DNA of 64,000 bases from Arthrobacter sp. PM3 (GCF_003352915.1 NZ_CP022314.1:3570020-3634019), one strand, 5' to 3'; counted from the first letter of the stretch, positions 42,701 to 51,077 are shown. Numbers and translations are program-made. The notes: a model not told the origin generated them from the sequence alone.

Positions 42701-45533
42701 GGCCAACGCTGACCGCGTCACCGGCGGCAACGACAACGACACGTTCCTCGGCAACGAAGGAAACGACGTCATTGAAGGCAACGGCGGCGACGACATCGCA
42801 CTTGGCGGCGACGGCAACGACAGGATCACCGATCTGTCCGGCGCCGACGTCCTCAAGGGCGGCCCCGGCAACGACTACCTGAACTCCGGCATCGGCGATG
42901 ACATCAACATGGGCGGTGACGGGCAGGACTTCACCAACGGCGGCGCCAACGACAACGAGACGTTCGCCGGTGAAGGAAACGACTTCGTCCAGTCCGGTGA
43001 CGGGGCGGACGCCACGTTCGGCGACGGCGGCGACGACTGGATCCAAGGCGGATCCGGCCAGGACCTGCTGATCGGCGACCACGGCGCACCGTTCTTCGAT
43101 GACCCGGCGCAGACGAAGCCCGGCAACGACATCTTCGTCGGCCAGGTCGGAGAAAACGACTACGACGCCGAAGGCGGCGACGACATCATGACCAGCAACG
43201 CCGCCATTGACCGGTACGCCGGTGCCGCCGGCTATGACTGGGCTACGCACCAGTACGACACCGTGGCGGCCGATGACGACATGAAGATCAACAACAACCT
43301 CATCGGCGTCCCGCTGCCTGTGGTGGTCAACCGCGACCGCTGGCAGGAAGTGGAAGCCAACTCCGGTTCCAAGTTTGACGACGTCATCCGGGGCGACGAC
43401 GCAGTGCCCAGCACCGTTGGTGGTGCAGGCTTCAGTGGCTGCGACGTCCTCGACCAGACGGGTATCAACCGGATCGCCGGCCTGGGGGCCATCCTCCCGG
43501 CACCGAGCACTCCGCTGGCACCTGTGGCTGCACTCTCCCCGATGGGCGTCTGCCCGCTGACCGGTCCGGTCTGGGGCGATGGCAACATCCTCATCGGCGG
43601 CCTTGGCAGCGACAAGCTCGAAGGCCGCGGCGGCAACGACGTCATCGACGGCGACAGGTACCTGAAGATCCGCATCAGCGTGCGGGATGATGCCGGCGCG
43701 GAGATCGGCACCACCGACCTCATGGAGCGCCAGTACCAGACGGGCAACCCGTTGTCCCTGGCCGCTGCAGTGGCGGCCGGGGTCGTCAATCCGGGCAACC
43801 TGGTGGCCGTCCGCGAAATAGTGACGCCTACTGCGCTGGAAACCGCGGGCAACCGGGACGTCGCCATCTTCTCCGGACCGCGGGCCAACTACACCGTCAC
43901 GACGACGGGCGGCGACGGCACGCTGGGTTCGGCAGGCTCGACCACTACGGTGGTGGACAATGTGGGCGCTGATGGCACGGACACGATCCGCAACATCGAG
44001 TTCCTGCAGTTCTCCGACAACGTCCTGCCCAACGCGCCGGTGATCGGCGCGGCAACGGCAGGCGACGCGCAGGCGACAGTCACCTGGACGGCTCCGACCG
44101 TTGGCACTGCCGACTCCTTCTCAGTGAAGGTGCTCGACGTGACGACGAACGCCGCCGGCGTCCAGGTCGGTGCCCTGCGCACCGCCCCGGCCGGTGCTAC
44201 CAGCCTGGTGGTCACGGGCCTGACGAACGGCTCCCGGTACACCTTCCAGGTGCTGGCCACCAACGCCCTCGGTGACAGCCCGTTCTCGGCAGCCTCCAAC
44301 ACGGTGACCCCGGCCGCAGTGACGGCACCGGGAGCGCCCACCATCGGAACGGCCACGGCCGGGAACGCTTCGGCAACCCTGACCTGGACCGCGCCGGCGT
44401 CGAATGGCGGTACCGCCATCACGGGATACACGGTGCGGGCCTTTGCCGGGACCGTCCTGGCACGCACACAGGCGGTCACCGGGAACGTCGGCACCGCCGT
44501 CGTCACCGGGCTGACCAACGGAACGGCGTACACGTTCGACGTCGCGGCCGTCAACGCACGGGGAACGGGCGGCTTCTCGGCCCGTACCGCAGCGGTGACA
44601 CCGGCCACCGTACCGGGAGCGCCGACGATCGGGACGGCCACGGCCGGTAACGCGTCGGCGACAGTGCAGTGGACCGCACCGGCGACCAATGGCGGATCCG
44701 CCATCACCGGCTACACGGTGCGGGCCTTTGCCGGGACTGTCCTGGCCCGGACGCAGGCGGTCACCGGGAACGTCGGCACCGCCGTCGTGACGGGTCTGAC
44801 CAACGGAACGGCGTACACGTTCGACGTCGCGGCCGTCAACGCAAGGGGAACAGGCGCGTTTTCGGCCCGTACCGCAGCGGTGACACCCCGGACAGAATTC
44901 GTGGCTCCTACCGTGACGTCCCGGACACCCGCGTCCGGGGAACGTTCCGTGAATCAGACCGCGAATGTGACGGCAACGTTCAGCGAGGCGGTGACGGGAG
45001 CGAACGGAACTACATTCCAGTTGCGGCTCGGCACTGCGCTGATTCCCGCCGTCGTGTCCTACAACCCGCTCACCCGGGTGGCGATCCTCAACCCGAGCGT
45101 CACGTTGACGTCAGACCGCGTGTACACGGCTTCCCTGTCGGGGATCCGTGACCTTGCGGGCAACACGATGGCGACCAGCACGTGGACGTTCATGACGGGA
45201 CCGGCGCCCACTATCACCTCCACGACTCCCGCCGCGGGAGCCAGAGGGGCGCTGCGAAACAGCAACGTGACCGCCACGTTCAGTGAAGCCATCACCGGTT
45301 TCACGGCGGGCGGCACTGTCAGGATCAATCAGGTCTCCAACGGTGCCTTGATCTCCTCGGCGGTCACGTTCAACCCCACCACCAGGGTGCTGACGATCAA
45401 CCCTGGAGCCAGCCTGCTCGCGAACACTTGGTACCGGGTCACCATCACCGGTGGCACGGCTGGGGTCCGTGACCTGGCCGGTAACCCGCTGGTCACCCGT
45501 ACATGGACGTTCACCACGGGAGCAGCACTGTAG
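39786..45533 (+). CDS. Giant secreted animal-type heme peroxidase with RTX, FN3 and Ig-like modules
   Basis: A 1915-residue exported protein. A Sec signal peptide (about 1-45, ending ALGAHAAPAP) precedes a long animal-heme-peroxidase domain (about 60-960): distal His motif FGQFFDHGVDQ near 256, TAIHQVFHSEHDRLVADM near 530 and proximal-His region YRFGHSMLTETI near 630. Glycine/aspartate RTX calcium-binding nonapeptides follow (GGNDNDTFLGNEGNDVIEG and more, about 974-1100, again near 1265-1290), then three fibronectin III modules (about 1415-1702) and two SbsA-like Ig domains to the end. RTX-bearing heme peroxidases include the Mn(II)-oxidising MopA of proteobacteria. No sortase motif. A terminator follows the gene. 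Confidence 0.88.
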   Translation: MNLFTCRKVDGQRRVFSRPTRAVAAGTAMTLLSFIGLTTAALGAHAAPAPVGAGFTVTPADLAYILKQIKIAEAHVANTTSATGPCGALVGRGPNQIPDALTSYGLRTVDGSCNNLLAGRETYGAADQVFPRLTTPSFATADSVPAGFGPAGTSSYQQKSGNVFDAQPRQISNLIVDQAATNPAAVAAAGFPVRTQGNPGLFPCTTDPDPLANPPVAGVPAGCVPTGDTLFIPNVTTDVGLSPPYNSLFTLFGQFFDHGVDQTVKGGGSVFVPLKADDPLITVGPDGKAGTGDEVAPNSPNAFMVLTRGQNQPGPDGVLGTADDVQETNNTDSPYVDQSQTYTSHPSHQVFLREYINNADGRPVSTGKLLGGPAGPTAGGMATWQDVKLQAEIFLGLRLQDRDVTNIPMIAADPYGKFIPGPARGLPQYVTQTGLVEGNTANPVPVPANVRYFDTPFLTDIAHNADPSPQDTDRNPATPPVAPTPDADNTASADFANQPAGTYDDEMLNAHFCAGDGRVNENIGLTAIHQVFHSEHDRLVADMQNTLTNDTSATGVAALAEWKLAAGANGWNGERLFQAARFVTEMEYQHLVFEEFARKVQPAVQPFHVYHTDLNAAVKAEFAHAVYRFGHSMLTETISRTNSDGSDNSISLLDGFLNPPEYINGGSAGSLTSEDAAGSIVMGMSDQVGNELDEFVTGTLRNNLLGLPLDLATINMTRARSEGVPPLNELRRQINNATGDAQLAPYTSWADYGQNLKHPESLINFVAAYGTYPTITTETTLAGKRAAAKAIVDPGPLATPPTADMTDFMNSAGLWATQETGLNKVDLWVGGLAEKTNLFGGLLGSTFNYVFENQLTDLQNGDRFYYLLRTPGMNLRAQLESNSFAEMIMRNTNAHSLKADAFATADCKFQLRNLAGTPEGYAASGTTVADDATTECQENLLLLRKPDGTIQYMEKNTVDPSGINGQSVYNGTANADRVTGGNDNDTFLGNEGNDVIEGNGGDDIALGGDGNDRITDLSGADVLKGGPGNDYLNSGIGDDINMGGDGQDFTNGGANDNETFAGEGNDFVQSGDGADATFGDGGDDWIQGGSGQDLLIGDHGAPFFDDPAQTKPGNDIFVGQVGENDYDAEGGDDIMTSNAAIDRYAGAAGYDWATHQYDTVAADDDMKINNNLIGVPLPVVVNRDRWQEVEANSGSKFDDVIRGDDAVPSTVGGAGFSGCDVLDQTGINRIAGLGAILPAPSTPLAPVAALSPMGVCPLTGPVWGDGNILIGGLGSDKLEGRGGNDVIDGDRYLKIRISVRDDAGAEIGTTDLMERQYQTGNPLSLAAAVAAGVVNPGNLVAVREIVTPTALETAGNRDVAIFSGPRANYTVTTTGGDGTLGSAGSTTTVVDNVGADGTDTIRNIEFLQFSDNVLPNAPVIGAATAGDAQATVTWTAPTVGTADSFSVKVLDVTTNAAGVQVGALRTAPAGATSLVVTGLTNGSRYTFQVLATNALGDSPFSAASNTVTPAAVTAPGAPTIGTATAGNASATLTWTAPASNGGTAITGYTVRAFAGTVLARTQAVTGNVGTAVVTGLTNGTAYTFDVAAVNARGTGGFSARTAAVTPATVPGAPTIGTATAGNASATVQWTAPATNGGSAITGYTVRAFAGTVLARTQAVTGNVGTAVVTGLTNGTAYTFDVAAVNARGTGAFSARTAAVTPRTEFVAPTVTSRTPASGERSVNQTANVTATFSEAVTGANGTTFQLRLGTALIPAVVSYNPLTRVAILNPSVTLTSDRVYTASLSGIRDLAGNTMATSTWTFMTGPAPTITSTTPAAGARGALRNSNVTATFSEAITGFTAGGTVRINQVSNGALISSAVTFNPTTRVLTINPGASLLANTWYRVTITGGTAGVRDLAGNPLVTRTWTFTTGAAL
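44327..44890 (+). repeat. 285-bp tandem duplication encoding FN3 modules 2 and 3
   Basis: Two adjacent units, offset 285 bp (95 codons). The protein copies are nearly identical, for example VRAFAGTVLARTQAVTGNVG in both, while some third-codon positions have diverged. Confidence 0.85.
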
Positions 45534-45548
45534 CAGCAGTTCGAGAAC

Positions 45549-45583
45549 GCCGGCTGGCGGGCCGCCAAGGTCCGCCAGCCGGC
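45549..45583 (+). terminator. Terminator between peroxidase and multicopper oxidase
   Basis: Perfect 12-bp stem GCCGGCTGGCGG/CCGCCAGCCGGC with an 11-nt loop, 16 nt after the peroxidase stop. A following promoter for the oxidase is expected in 45584-45640. Confidence 0.75.
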
Positions 45584-45649
45584 TTCCTCACTTGTTCGAA
45601 AGTCACTTTTCGACGCGGTATTCAGTTCTATTGCCCACTTGGAGGGGCC

Positions 45650-47362
45650 ATGACTACACGACGGGAAATCTTCAAACTGGGCGCGGTCGGCGCCTTTGGC
45701 CTTGCCGGACTCAAGGGCGGCGAGGACGACATCCCGACCACAAGCGCCACCACAGCCCCGGCGACGCTGCCGGTCACAGCCAGCCTTCTAGCACCCCAAA
45801 ACATGCCCGTTCCCTACGCGGGCGTCTTCCGCCGCCCGCCCGAACTCGTCCCTTACCAAACGGGGTTCGACGGCGGCGACCCGGCCCGCCCCTTTGCCAA
45901 GTACGCCCTCACACAGAAGCTCGGCCAGGCCAAGTTCGTGCCGGGACTGAACACCACGGTAGCGGGCTATAACGGCATTTTTCCCGGTCCCACCATCCGC
46001 GCCACCCAAGGCACCCGGATCGAGGTGCGGATCCGTAACGGACTGCCCCCGCTCGGGCTTCTCCAGCCCGGGGCCTTCGACACCGTCACCCATCTGCACG
46101 GTTCGGCGTCGCTGCCGCAGTACGACGGGTACGCCAATGACATTACCGTCCCGGGAAACGTCAAGAACTACCGCTACCCCAACTTCCAGACAGCACGGAC
46201 CTTGTGGTACCACGACCACAAGCACCACATCACCGCCCAGAACGTGTACTCGGGCCTCGCGGGCTTCTATCCGCTCTCCGACAAGTATGAACGCGCGCAG
46301 TTGCCCCAGGGCGAATTCGACGTACCGCTGATGATCTCTGATGCCATGTTCAACGCGGACGGCTCGCTCGCTTATAACGACAACGGCCGGAAGGGCCTTT
46401 GGGGCGACATCATCATGGTCAACGGCGTGCCGTGGCCCACCATGAAGGTAAAGCCCCGGATTTACCGCTTCCGGGTGCTTATTGCCTCGATTTCACGGTC
46501 CTACCGGCCCACGCTGTCCACCGGAGACCCCATTTACGTGGTGGGCACCGACGCCGGCATGGTTCCCAACGTCCAGGCCGTGAAGTCCTGGCGGCAGGGA
46601 ACGGCTGAGCGATACGAGGTCCTGATTGATTTCCGCAAGTACCGCACGGGCCAATTGATCGAACTGCGGAACCTCAGCAACAAGAACAACATCGACTTCG
46701 CCAACACCAACAAAATCATGCGCTTCCAGGTGGTCGCCGACTCCGGTTCGGGAGCCGGTGCCATCGCCAGCATCCCCACCACCCTGGACGACGGCGGTTC
46801 CGTCAACGCGGCCCGGGGCGGGATTGCCACCATGAGTCTCACGCCGGCGATGGCCAAGGCGAAGCGCGAGATGAGATTCTTCCGGGCAAACGGACAGTGG
46901 ACAGTCAACGGCGTCACGTGGGCCGACGTGGAGAAGTCCGGGTTCACCAAGCTGTTCGGCAACCCCCAGCCGTTCGATATCGAGCAATGGACCATCGTCA
47001 ACGCGTCCGGGGGATGGTTCCATCCGGTGCATATCCACCTCATTGACGCCAAGATCATCGCAAGAAACACCAACGGGGGCCAGCCGTTTGCCTGGGAGAA
47101 AGGCCCCAAGGATGTCTTCTACGCCGGCGAGAACGAGTCCATCACCGCCCTCATGCAATTCGACACAGGGACCGGCGGCGGGGGGCGGTACATGATCCAC
47201 TGCCACAACCTTGTCCATGAGGACCACGACATGATGGTGCAGTTCTCCGTGGGCGACCTTCGTGTCAATGATCCCATCACCTCCGACCCGCCGGTCCTGG
47301 ACACCACGGCCCCTGGGGCGTTTCCGCCGGTGTACCGGCCCGGCTTCCCGGCGGGGACCTGA
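45650..47362 (+). CDS. Tat-exported multicopper oxidase (CotA/bilirubin-oxidase-like)
   Basis: A 570-residue multicopper oxidase. A twin-arginine signal (TRREIFKLGAVGAFGLAGL) directs export of the folded protein. All four copper-binding stretches are present: THLHGS, WYHDHKHH, HPVHIH and HCHNLVHEDHDMM, the last supplying the type 1 Cys and the axial Met. Such enzymes couple four one-electron oxidations (phenols, Mn(II), Cu(I), bilirubin) to reduction of O2 to water. GGAGG is 5 nt before the ATG. The neighbour upstream is the secreted peroxidase; a lipoprotein gene begins 1 nt downstream. Confidence 0.92.
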   Translation: MTTRREIFKLGAVGAFGLAGLKGGEDDIPTTSATTAPATLPVTASLLAPQNMPVPYAGVFRRPPELVPYQTGFDGGDPARPFAKYALTQKLGQAKFVPGLNTTVAGYNGIFPGPTIRATQGTRIEVRIRNGLPPLGLLQPGAFDTVTHLHGSASLPQYDGYANDITVPGNVKNYRYPNFQTARTLWYHDHKHHITAQNVYSGLAGFYPLSDKYERAQLPQGEFDVPLMISDAMFNADGSLAYNDNGRKGLWGDIIMVNGVPWPTMKVKPRIYRFRVLIASISRSYRPTLSTGDPIYVVGTDAGMVPNVQAVKSWRQGTAERYEVLIDFRKYRTGQLIELRNLSNKNNIDFANTNKIMRFQVVADSGSGAGAIASIPTTLDDGGSVNAARGGIATMSLTPAMAKAKREMRFFRANGQWTVNGVTWADVEKSGFTKLFGNPQPFDIEQWTIVNASGGWFHPVHIHLIDAKIIARNTNGGQPFAWEKGPKDVFYAGENESITALMQFDTGTGGGGRYMIHCHNLVHEDHDMMVQFSVGDLRVNDPITSDPPVLDTTAPGAFPPVYRPGFPAGT

Positions 47363-47363
47363 C

Positions 47364-48188
47364 GTGCGCCGCGTTGGAGCAACGGGCGCGGCGGCCCTGC
47401 TCGTGCTGGCCCTGGGCGGCTGCACGGGCGCGCCGCCCAGCCCGCCGCAACCGTCGGTGCCGCCGCCTCCCACCGCGAGTGCCGCGCCCGTCTCGTTCGA
47501 GACGGGGACCGACGTCGGCAACGGCCGCCCGGACGTGAGCCACGACGGGCTCATGGTGCGGCGGCGGGCGGTCATCGCCGTTCACCCCGCCCCAGGAGCC
47601 GATTCCGGCGCAACCCGGGCGCGGCTCGAGCAGGCGGGGGCCGCTGCCGGCGTCGTTCTGTCCGACATCGTCCCGGCCGTCCTCGACCCGGCCATCCTGG
47701 AACACATTTCTCCGGAGCTCATCCTGGCGCTCCCGCCCGGAAGTACCGACGGCGACGCGGAGAAGCTCGCCGGGGCCGCCTTCGGTCCCGCCGGCAGCTA
47801 TCCCGGCGTGGAGCATGTCCACGTGGACACCGTCCTGGTCCACGACCTCCGGTTTACCGTGGCCGCGGCCGACCCCGCAGCGGTGGCGACAGCGGTTGCC
47901 GAGGAAGGCATCCTCTCGGATGCGCTCGGAAACTACGCCACCGCCCTGGACGGCGGTGCCCTGACGGTCAACTACACGGGGCCGCTGCTCAGCGACGCGT
48001 TGGTGGAGGCTGTCCGCAACGGCATGGCCCGCGCCGCCGGTAAAGAGCTTTCCGACGTCGTGCTGGCGCCGCGCTCGACCACCGGCGAGGGCGTGGACCT
48101 GTCCCAGGAACCCGAACTGGAGGCGGAACCGGAACCGGAACCGTCGCCGCAGGAAAGCGCCGGGCACGCGCACGATGCCGGGCACTGA
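47364..48188 (+). CDS. Lipoprotein with His-rich C-terminus, oxidase operon
   Basis: A 274-residue exported lipoprotein (lipobox LALGGC) of no family I recognise. After a Pro/Ser-rich linker a globular region of about 200 residues shows two loosely similar halves of mixed alpha/beta character (VIAVHPAPGADSGATRARLE and FTVAAADPAAVATAVAEEG). The C-terminus is acidic and Pro-rich and ends AGHAHDAGH, a likely metal-binding tail. Translation is coupled to the oxidase (GTG 1 nt after its TGA), so a role as copper or substrate-metal binding partner at the membrane is plausible but unproven. Confidence 0.65.
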   Translation: MRRVGATGAAALLVLALGGCTGAPPSPPQPSVPPPPTASAAPVSFETGTDVGNGRPDVSHDGLMVRRRAVIAVHPAPGADSGATRARLEQAGAAAGVVLSDIVPAVLDPAILEHISPELILALPPGSTDGDAEKLAGAAFGPAGSYPGVEHVHVDTVLVHDLRFTVAAADPAAVATAVAEEGILSDALGNYATALDGGALTVNYTGPLLSDALVEAVRNGMARAAGKELSDVVLAPRSTTGEGVDLSQEPELEAEPEPEPSPQESAGHAHDAGH

Positions 48189-48224
48189 GGGATTGCACTG
48201 AGGTTTGGGGCACTGACCGCACCC

Positions 48225-48263
48225 GTGGCCGGCCGGAGCAAGGGGAACGCTCCGGCCGGCCAC
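48225..48263 (+). terminator. Strong terminator closing the oxidase-lipoprotein operon
   Basis: Perfect 15-bp stem GTGGCCGGCCGGAGC/GCTCCGGCCGGCCAC with a 9-nt loop, 36 nt after the lipoprotein stop codon. Confidence 0.8.
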
Positions 48264-48288
48264 ATCCACGTCCGGTGCCCGCCCTGAC

Positions 48289-48303
48289 GTGACTTTAGGC
48301 CCT
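48289..48303. promoter_or_regulatory. DosR-like site 1
   Basis: GTGACTTTAGGCCCT, 59 nt before the start of the beta-CASP hydrolase gene. Matches 12 of 15 bases of the site before the universal stress protein gene and resembles the GGGACTTNNGNCCC type of DosR/DevR box. Confidence 0.45.
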
Positions 48304-48362
48304 TGGCCGCCGGCGGACCCGGGCGGAAGCTGGGGCGTACAGCAGAGGTCCACGGGAGCGCG

Positions 48363-49745
48363 ATGAAACACCAGCAGCCGAGCTTGACGTTTTTGGGTGC
48401 CACGGACACCGTGACCGGGTCCCGCTACCTGATCGAGGCCGGCGGCAGGCGTGTGCTGGTGGACTGCGGCCTCTTCCAAGGCTACAAGCGCAGCCGGGAG
48501 CGCAACCGGTCGCCCTTCCCGGTGCCGCCGCGGTCCGTTGACGCGGTGGTGCTGACGCACGCGCACCTGGACCACACCGGGTACGTCCCGGCCCTGGTCC
48601 GGGACGGGTTCGCCGGCCCCGTCTACGCCACAGACGGCACCACCGACCTCTGCAAGCTGATCCTGCCGGACAGCGGCCACCTGCAGGAGGAGGAGGCCCG
48701 GTATGCCTCCCACCGCGGATCGTCCGTGCACGATCCCGCCGTGCCGCTCTACACGGCCGCCGACGCCGTGGCCTCGCTCAACCGGTTCAGGGTTTGCGGA
48801 TTCGATGACCCCCTGGACCTTGGCGGCGGCCTGGAACTGACGTTCGTGCCGGCCGGGCATATTCTCGGCGCCGCGCAGGTCCACGTCCGGCTCGGCTCCC
48901 AATCCGTGCACTTCACCGGAGACCTGGGCCGGGCCGATGACCCGTTCATGTACCCGCCCCGGCCGCTGGGCGACACGTCCATCCTGGTGACGGAATCAAC
49001 CTATGGCAACCGGAAACACTCCACGGAGAACCCGGAGCAACAGCTCGGCGAGATCGTCAACCGCGTCGCGAAACGCGGCGGGGTCCTCATGTTCGCCGCG
49101 TTCGCCGTCGGCCGCGCCGAGACGCTCATGCTGTACCTGTCCCGGCTGCTGCGCCGGAACGCGATTCCGCGCATCCCGGTGTACCTGAACAGCCCCATGG
49201 CGATCGACGCCTCCGAAATGTACCAGCGCCACCCCGAAGAGCACCGGCTCAAACGGGAGGAGTACGTGGACATGTACAAGCTGGCCAAGCTCACCCGCAC
49301 CGTGGACGAGTCCAAACTGCTGAATCTGCGCGGCGGCCCCATGATCATCATCTCGGCCAGCGGCATGCTCACCGGCGGACGGATCCTGCACCACGTCGCG
49401 GCGTACGGACCCGATCCGAAAAACGCCATCATCCTCAGCGGCTACCAGGCCGGCGGCACGCGCGGCGCCACCCTGGCCGCCGGCGAACGCGAGCTGCGCA
49501 TCTACGGCGAAGACGTCAAGGTGCGGGCCGAAGTCATCCAGATGGACAGCCTGTCCGCGCACGCCGACGCCGACGGCATCATCGCGTGGATGAAAGCGGC
49601 AGCAAAGGAGCCCCGTATGACCTACATCACGCATGGCGACCCCGACGCGTCCGACGCCCTGCGCATCAGGATCAAACGCGAGCTCGGCTGGCGGGCCAGG
49701 GTGCCCGAACACCTGGAGACGATCGGGATTGAGGATCCGCGGTGA
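48363..49745 (+). CDS. Metallo-beta-lactamase/beta-CASP RNA-hydrolase-like protein
   Basis: A 460-residue beta-CASP metallo-hydrolase. Zn-binding motif HAHLDHTGY (HxHxDH, near residue 62), VPAGHILGAAQV, HFTGDLG, and beta-CASP/RMMBL motifs ISASGMLTGGRILHH and HADADG are all present. Relatives act as RNases (for example archaeal CPSF-like and E. coli-type YbeY-independent nucleases), though many bacterial members are untested. ATG 48363 has GGGAG close by. It overlaps the downstream erythromycin-esterase-like gene by 4 nt. Confidence 0.88.
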   Translation: MKHQQPSLTFLGATDTVTGSRYLIEAGGRRVLVDCGLFQGYKRSRERNRSPFPVPPRSVDAVVLTHAHLDHTGYVPALVRDGFAGPVYATDGTTDLCKLILPDSGHLQEEEARYASHRGSSVHDPAVPLYTAADAVASLNRFRVCGFDDPLDLGGGLELTFVPAGHILGAAQVHVRLGSQSVHFTGDLGRADDPFMYPPRPLGDTSILVTESTYGNRKHSTENPEQQLGEIVNRVAKRGGVLMFAAFAVGRAETLMLYLSRLLRRNAIPRIPVYLNSPMAIDASEMYQRHPEEHRLKREEYVDMYKLAKLTRTVDESKLLNLRGGPMIIISASGMLTGGRILHHVAAYGPDPKNAIILSGYQAGGTRGATLAAGERELRIYGEDVKVRAEVIQMDSLSAHADADGIIAWMKAAAKEPRMTYITHGDPDASDALRIRIKRELGWRARVPEHLETIGIEDPR

Positions 49746-51058
49746 ACCCCGGCGCCGTCACCCGGACCTCGGTCCTGAGGGAAATCCATGATCTTGCCCG
49801 GCCGCTGAAAAGCGACCGGGACCTCGACGGGCTGGTACAGCGCGCCGCCGACTGCCGGTTTGTCGCGATCGGCGAAGCTTCCCACGGCACCCACGAGTTC
49901 TACACCTGGCGCGACACCCTCAGCCGGCGGCTCATCGCCGAAGAGGGGTACAACTGGATCGGGGTGGAAGGCGACTGGCCCGACTGCTGGCGCATCAACC
50001 GGTGGGTCCGCGGCCAGGACGGCAAGGAACAGGGAGTCCACGCGCTGCTGGCAGGCTTCGAACGGTGGCCCACCTGGATGTGGGCCAACGAGGAAGTCGC
50101 GGCCTTCCTGGACTGGCTGCGCGGCTGGAATGCCGGCCGCCCCCTGGAAAAGCGCGTGGGCTTCTATGGGCTGGATGTCTATTCGCTCTGGGATTCGCTG
50201 CGTGAAATCATTGGCTGGCTGCAGGAGAACGTTCCCGACGCCGTGCCCGCGGCCATGCGCGCCTGGCAGTGCTTCCTTCCGCACCACGAGGACCCGCACC
50301 AGTACGCCTGGAGCACACGGCTGGTGCCGCAGTCCTGTGAGGCCGACGTCGTGGCCCTCCTCACCGAGGTCAGGAACCGGGTCTTCAGCCCGGGGCCCCA
50401 CGACGAGGACGCTTTCGACGCCGTCCAGAACGCCGAGGTCGCCGCCAACGCCGAGCACTACTACCGCATCATGGTCCGTGGCGACCGGCAGTCCTGGAAC
50501 GTCCGGGACCATCACATGGCCGACACCATCGACCGGGTGAGCCGGCACCTCGGGCCGGCGTCGAAGGGGCTGATCTGGGAACACAACACCCATGTCGGGG
50601 ATGCCCGGGCCACCGACATGGCGCAGGACGGACTGGTCAACGTCGGGCAGCTCCTGCGGGAACGCCATGCGGGCGAGGGGGTGCTGCTGGTCGGATTCGC
50701 GGGGCACCGCGGCTCGGTGATCGCCGCCGACTCGTGGGGCCGGCCGGAACGCATCCTCACCGTGCCGGAGGCGCGCCCGGGCAGCCACGAAGACTTCCTG
50801 CACCAGGCCCTCGGGGTGCCCTCCGTGCTGGAGTTCGGTGACGACAGGAGCGGGCCGTGGCTTTCGACCTGGCTCGGGCACCGGGCCATCGGCGTCGTCT
50901 ACCACCCGGAGCGGGAAGCGGGGAACTACGTGCCGACCCGGATGGGGGAGCGCTACGACGCCCTCATCTGGCTTGAACACACCGCGGCGCTGCGGCCCGT
51001 GCACCATGAGGGGCCGCCCCGGGAGCCGGAGCTGGAGACGGAGCCGACAGGCTACTAG
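49742..51058 (+). CDS. Erythromycin-esterase-family protein
   Basis: A 438-residue member of the erythromycin esterase/EreA-like superfamily: IGEASHGTHEFYTWRDTLSRR with the catalytic Glu/His, VEGDWPDCWRINRW, and IWEHNTHVGDARATDM. Family members hydrolyse macrolide lactones, but most actinobacterial copies have no known resistance role. In Mycobacterium tuberculosis a related domain occurs in a DosR-controlled protein (Rv2030c). The GTG start overlaps the preceding stop codon (GTGA), so the two genes form a coupled pair, followed by a stress-protein gene. Confidence 0.88.
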   Translation: MNPGAVTRTSVLREIHDLARPLKSDRDLDGLVQRAADCRFVAIGEASHGTHEFYTWRDTLSRRLIAEEGYNWIGVEGDWPDCWRINRWVRGQDGKEQGVHALLAGFERWPTWMWANEEVAAFLDWLRGWNAGRPLEKRVGFYGLDVYSLWDSLREIIGWLQENVPDAVPAAMRAWQCFLPHHEDPHQYAWSTRLVPQSCEADVVALLTEVRNRVFSPGPHDEDAFDAVQNAEVAANAEHYYRIMVRGDRQSWNVRDHHMADTIDRVSRHLGPASKGLIWEHNTHVGDARATDMAQDGLVNVGQLLRERHAGEGVLLVGFAGHRGSVIAADSWGRPERILTVPEARPGSHEDFLHQALGVPSVLEFGDDRSGPWLSTWLGHRAIGVVYHPEREAGNYVPTRMGERYDALIWLEHTAALRPVHHEGPPREPELETEPTGY

Positions 51059-51062
51059 CCGC

Positions 51063-51077
51063 GGGGCTTAAGGCCCT
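51063..51077. promoter_or_regulatory. DosR-like site 2
   Basis: GGGGCTTAAGGCCCT, a near-perfect palindrome centred on TTAA, starting 5 nt after the esterase stop and 138 nt before the universal stress protein start. Shares the CTTxAGGCCCT half with site 1. Confidence 0.45.

Noticed and set aside
41784..43250. A 488-codon minus-strand frame inside the peroxidase gene
   Set aside because: Val/Asp/Gly-rich mirror of the RTX repeat coding; no start signal or family.
49742..51058. A macrolide-resistance gene
   Set aside because: Only general erythromycin-esterase-family motifs are visible; the context (stress-related genes) argues against calling a resistance determinant.
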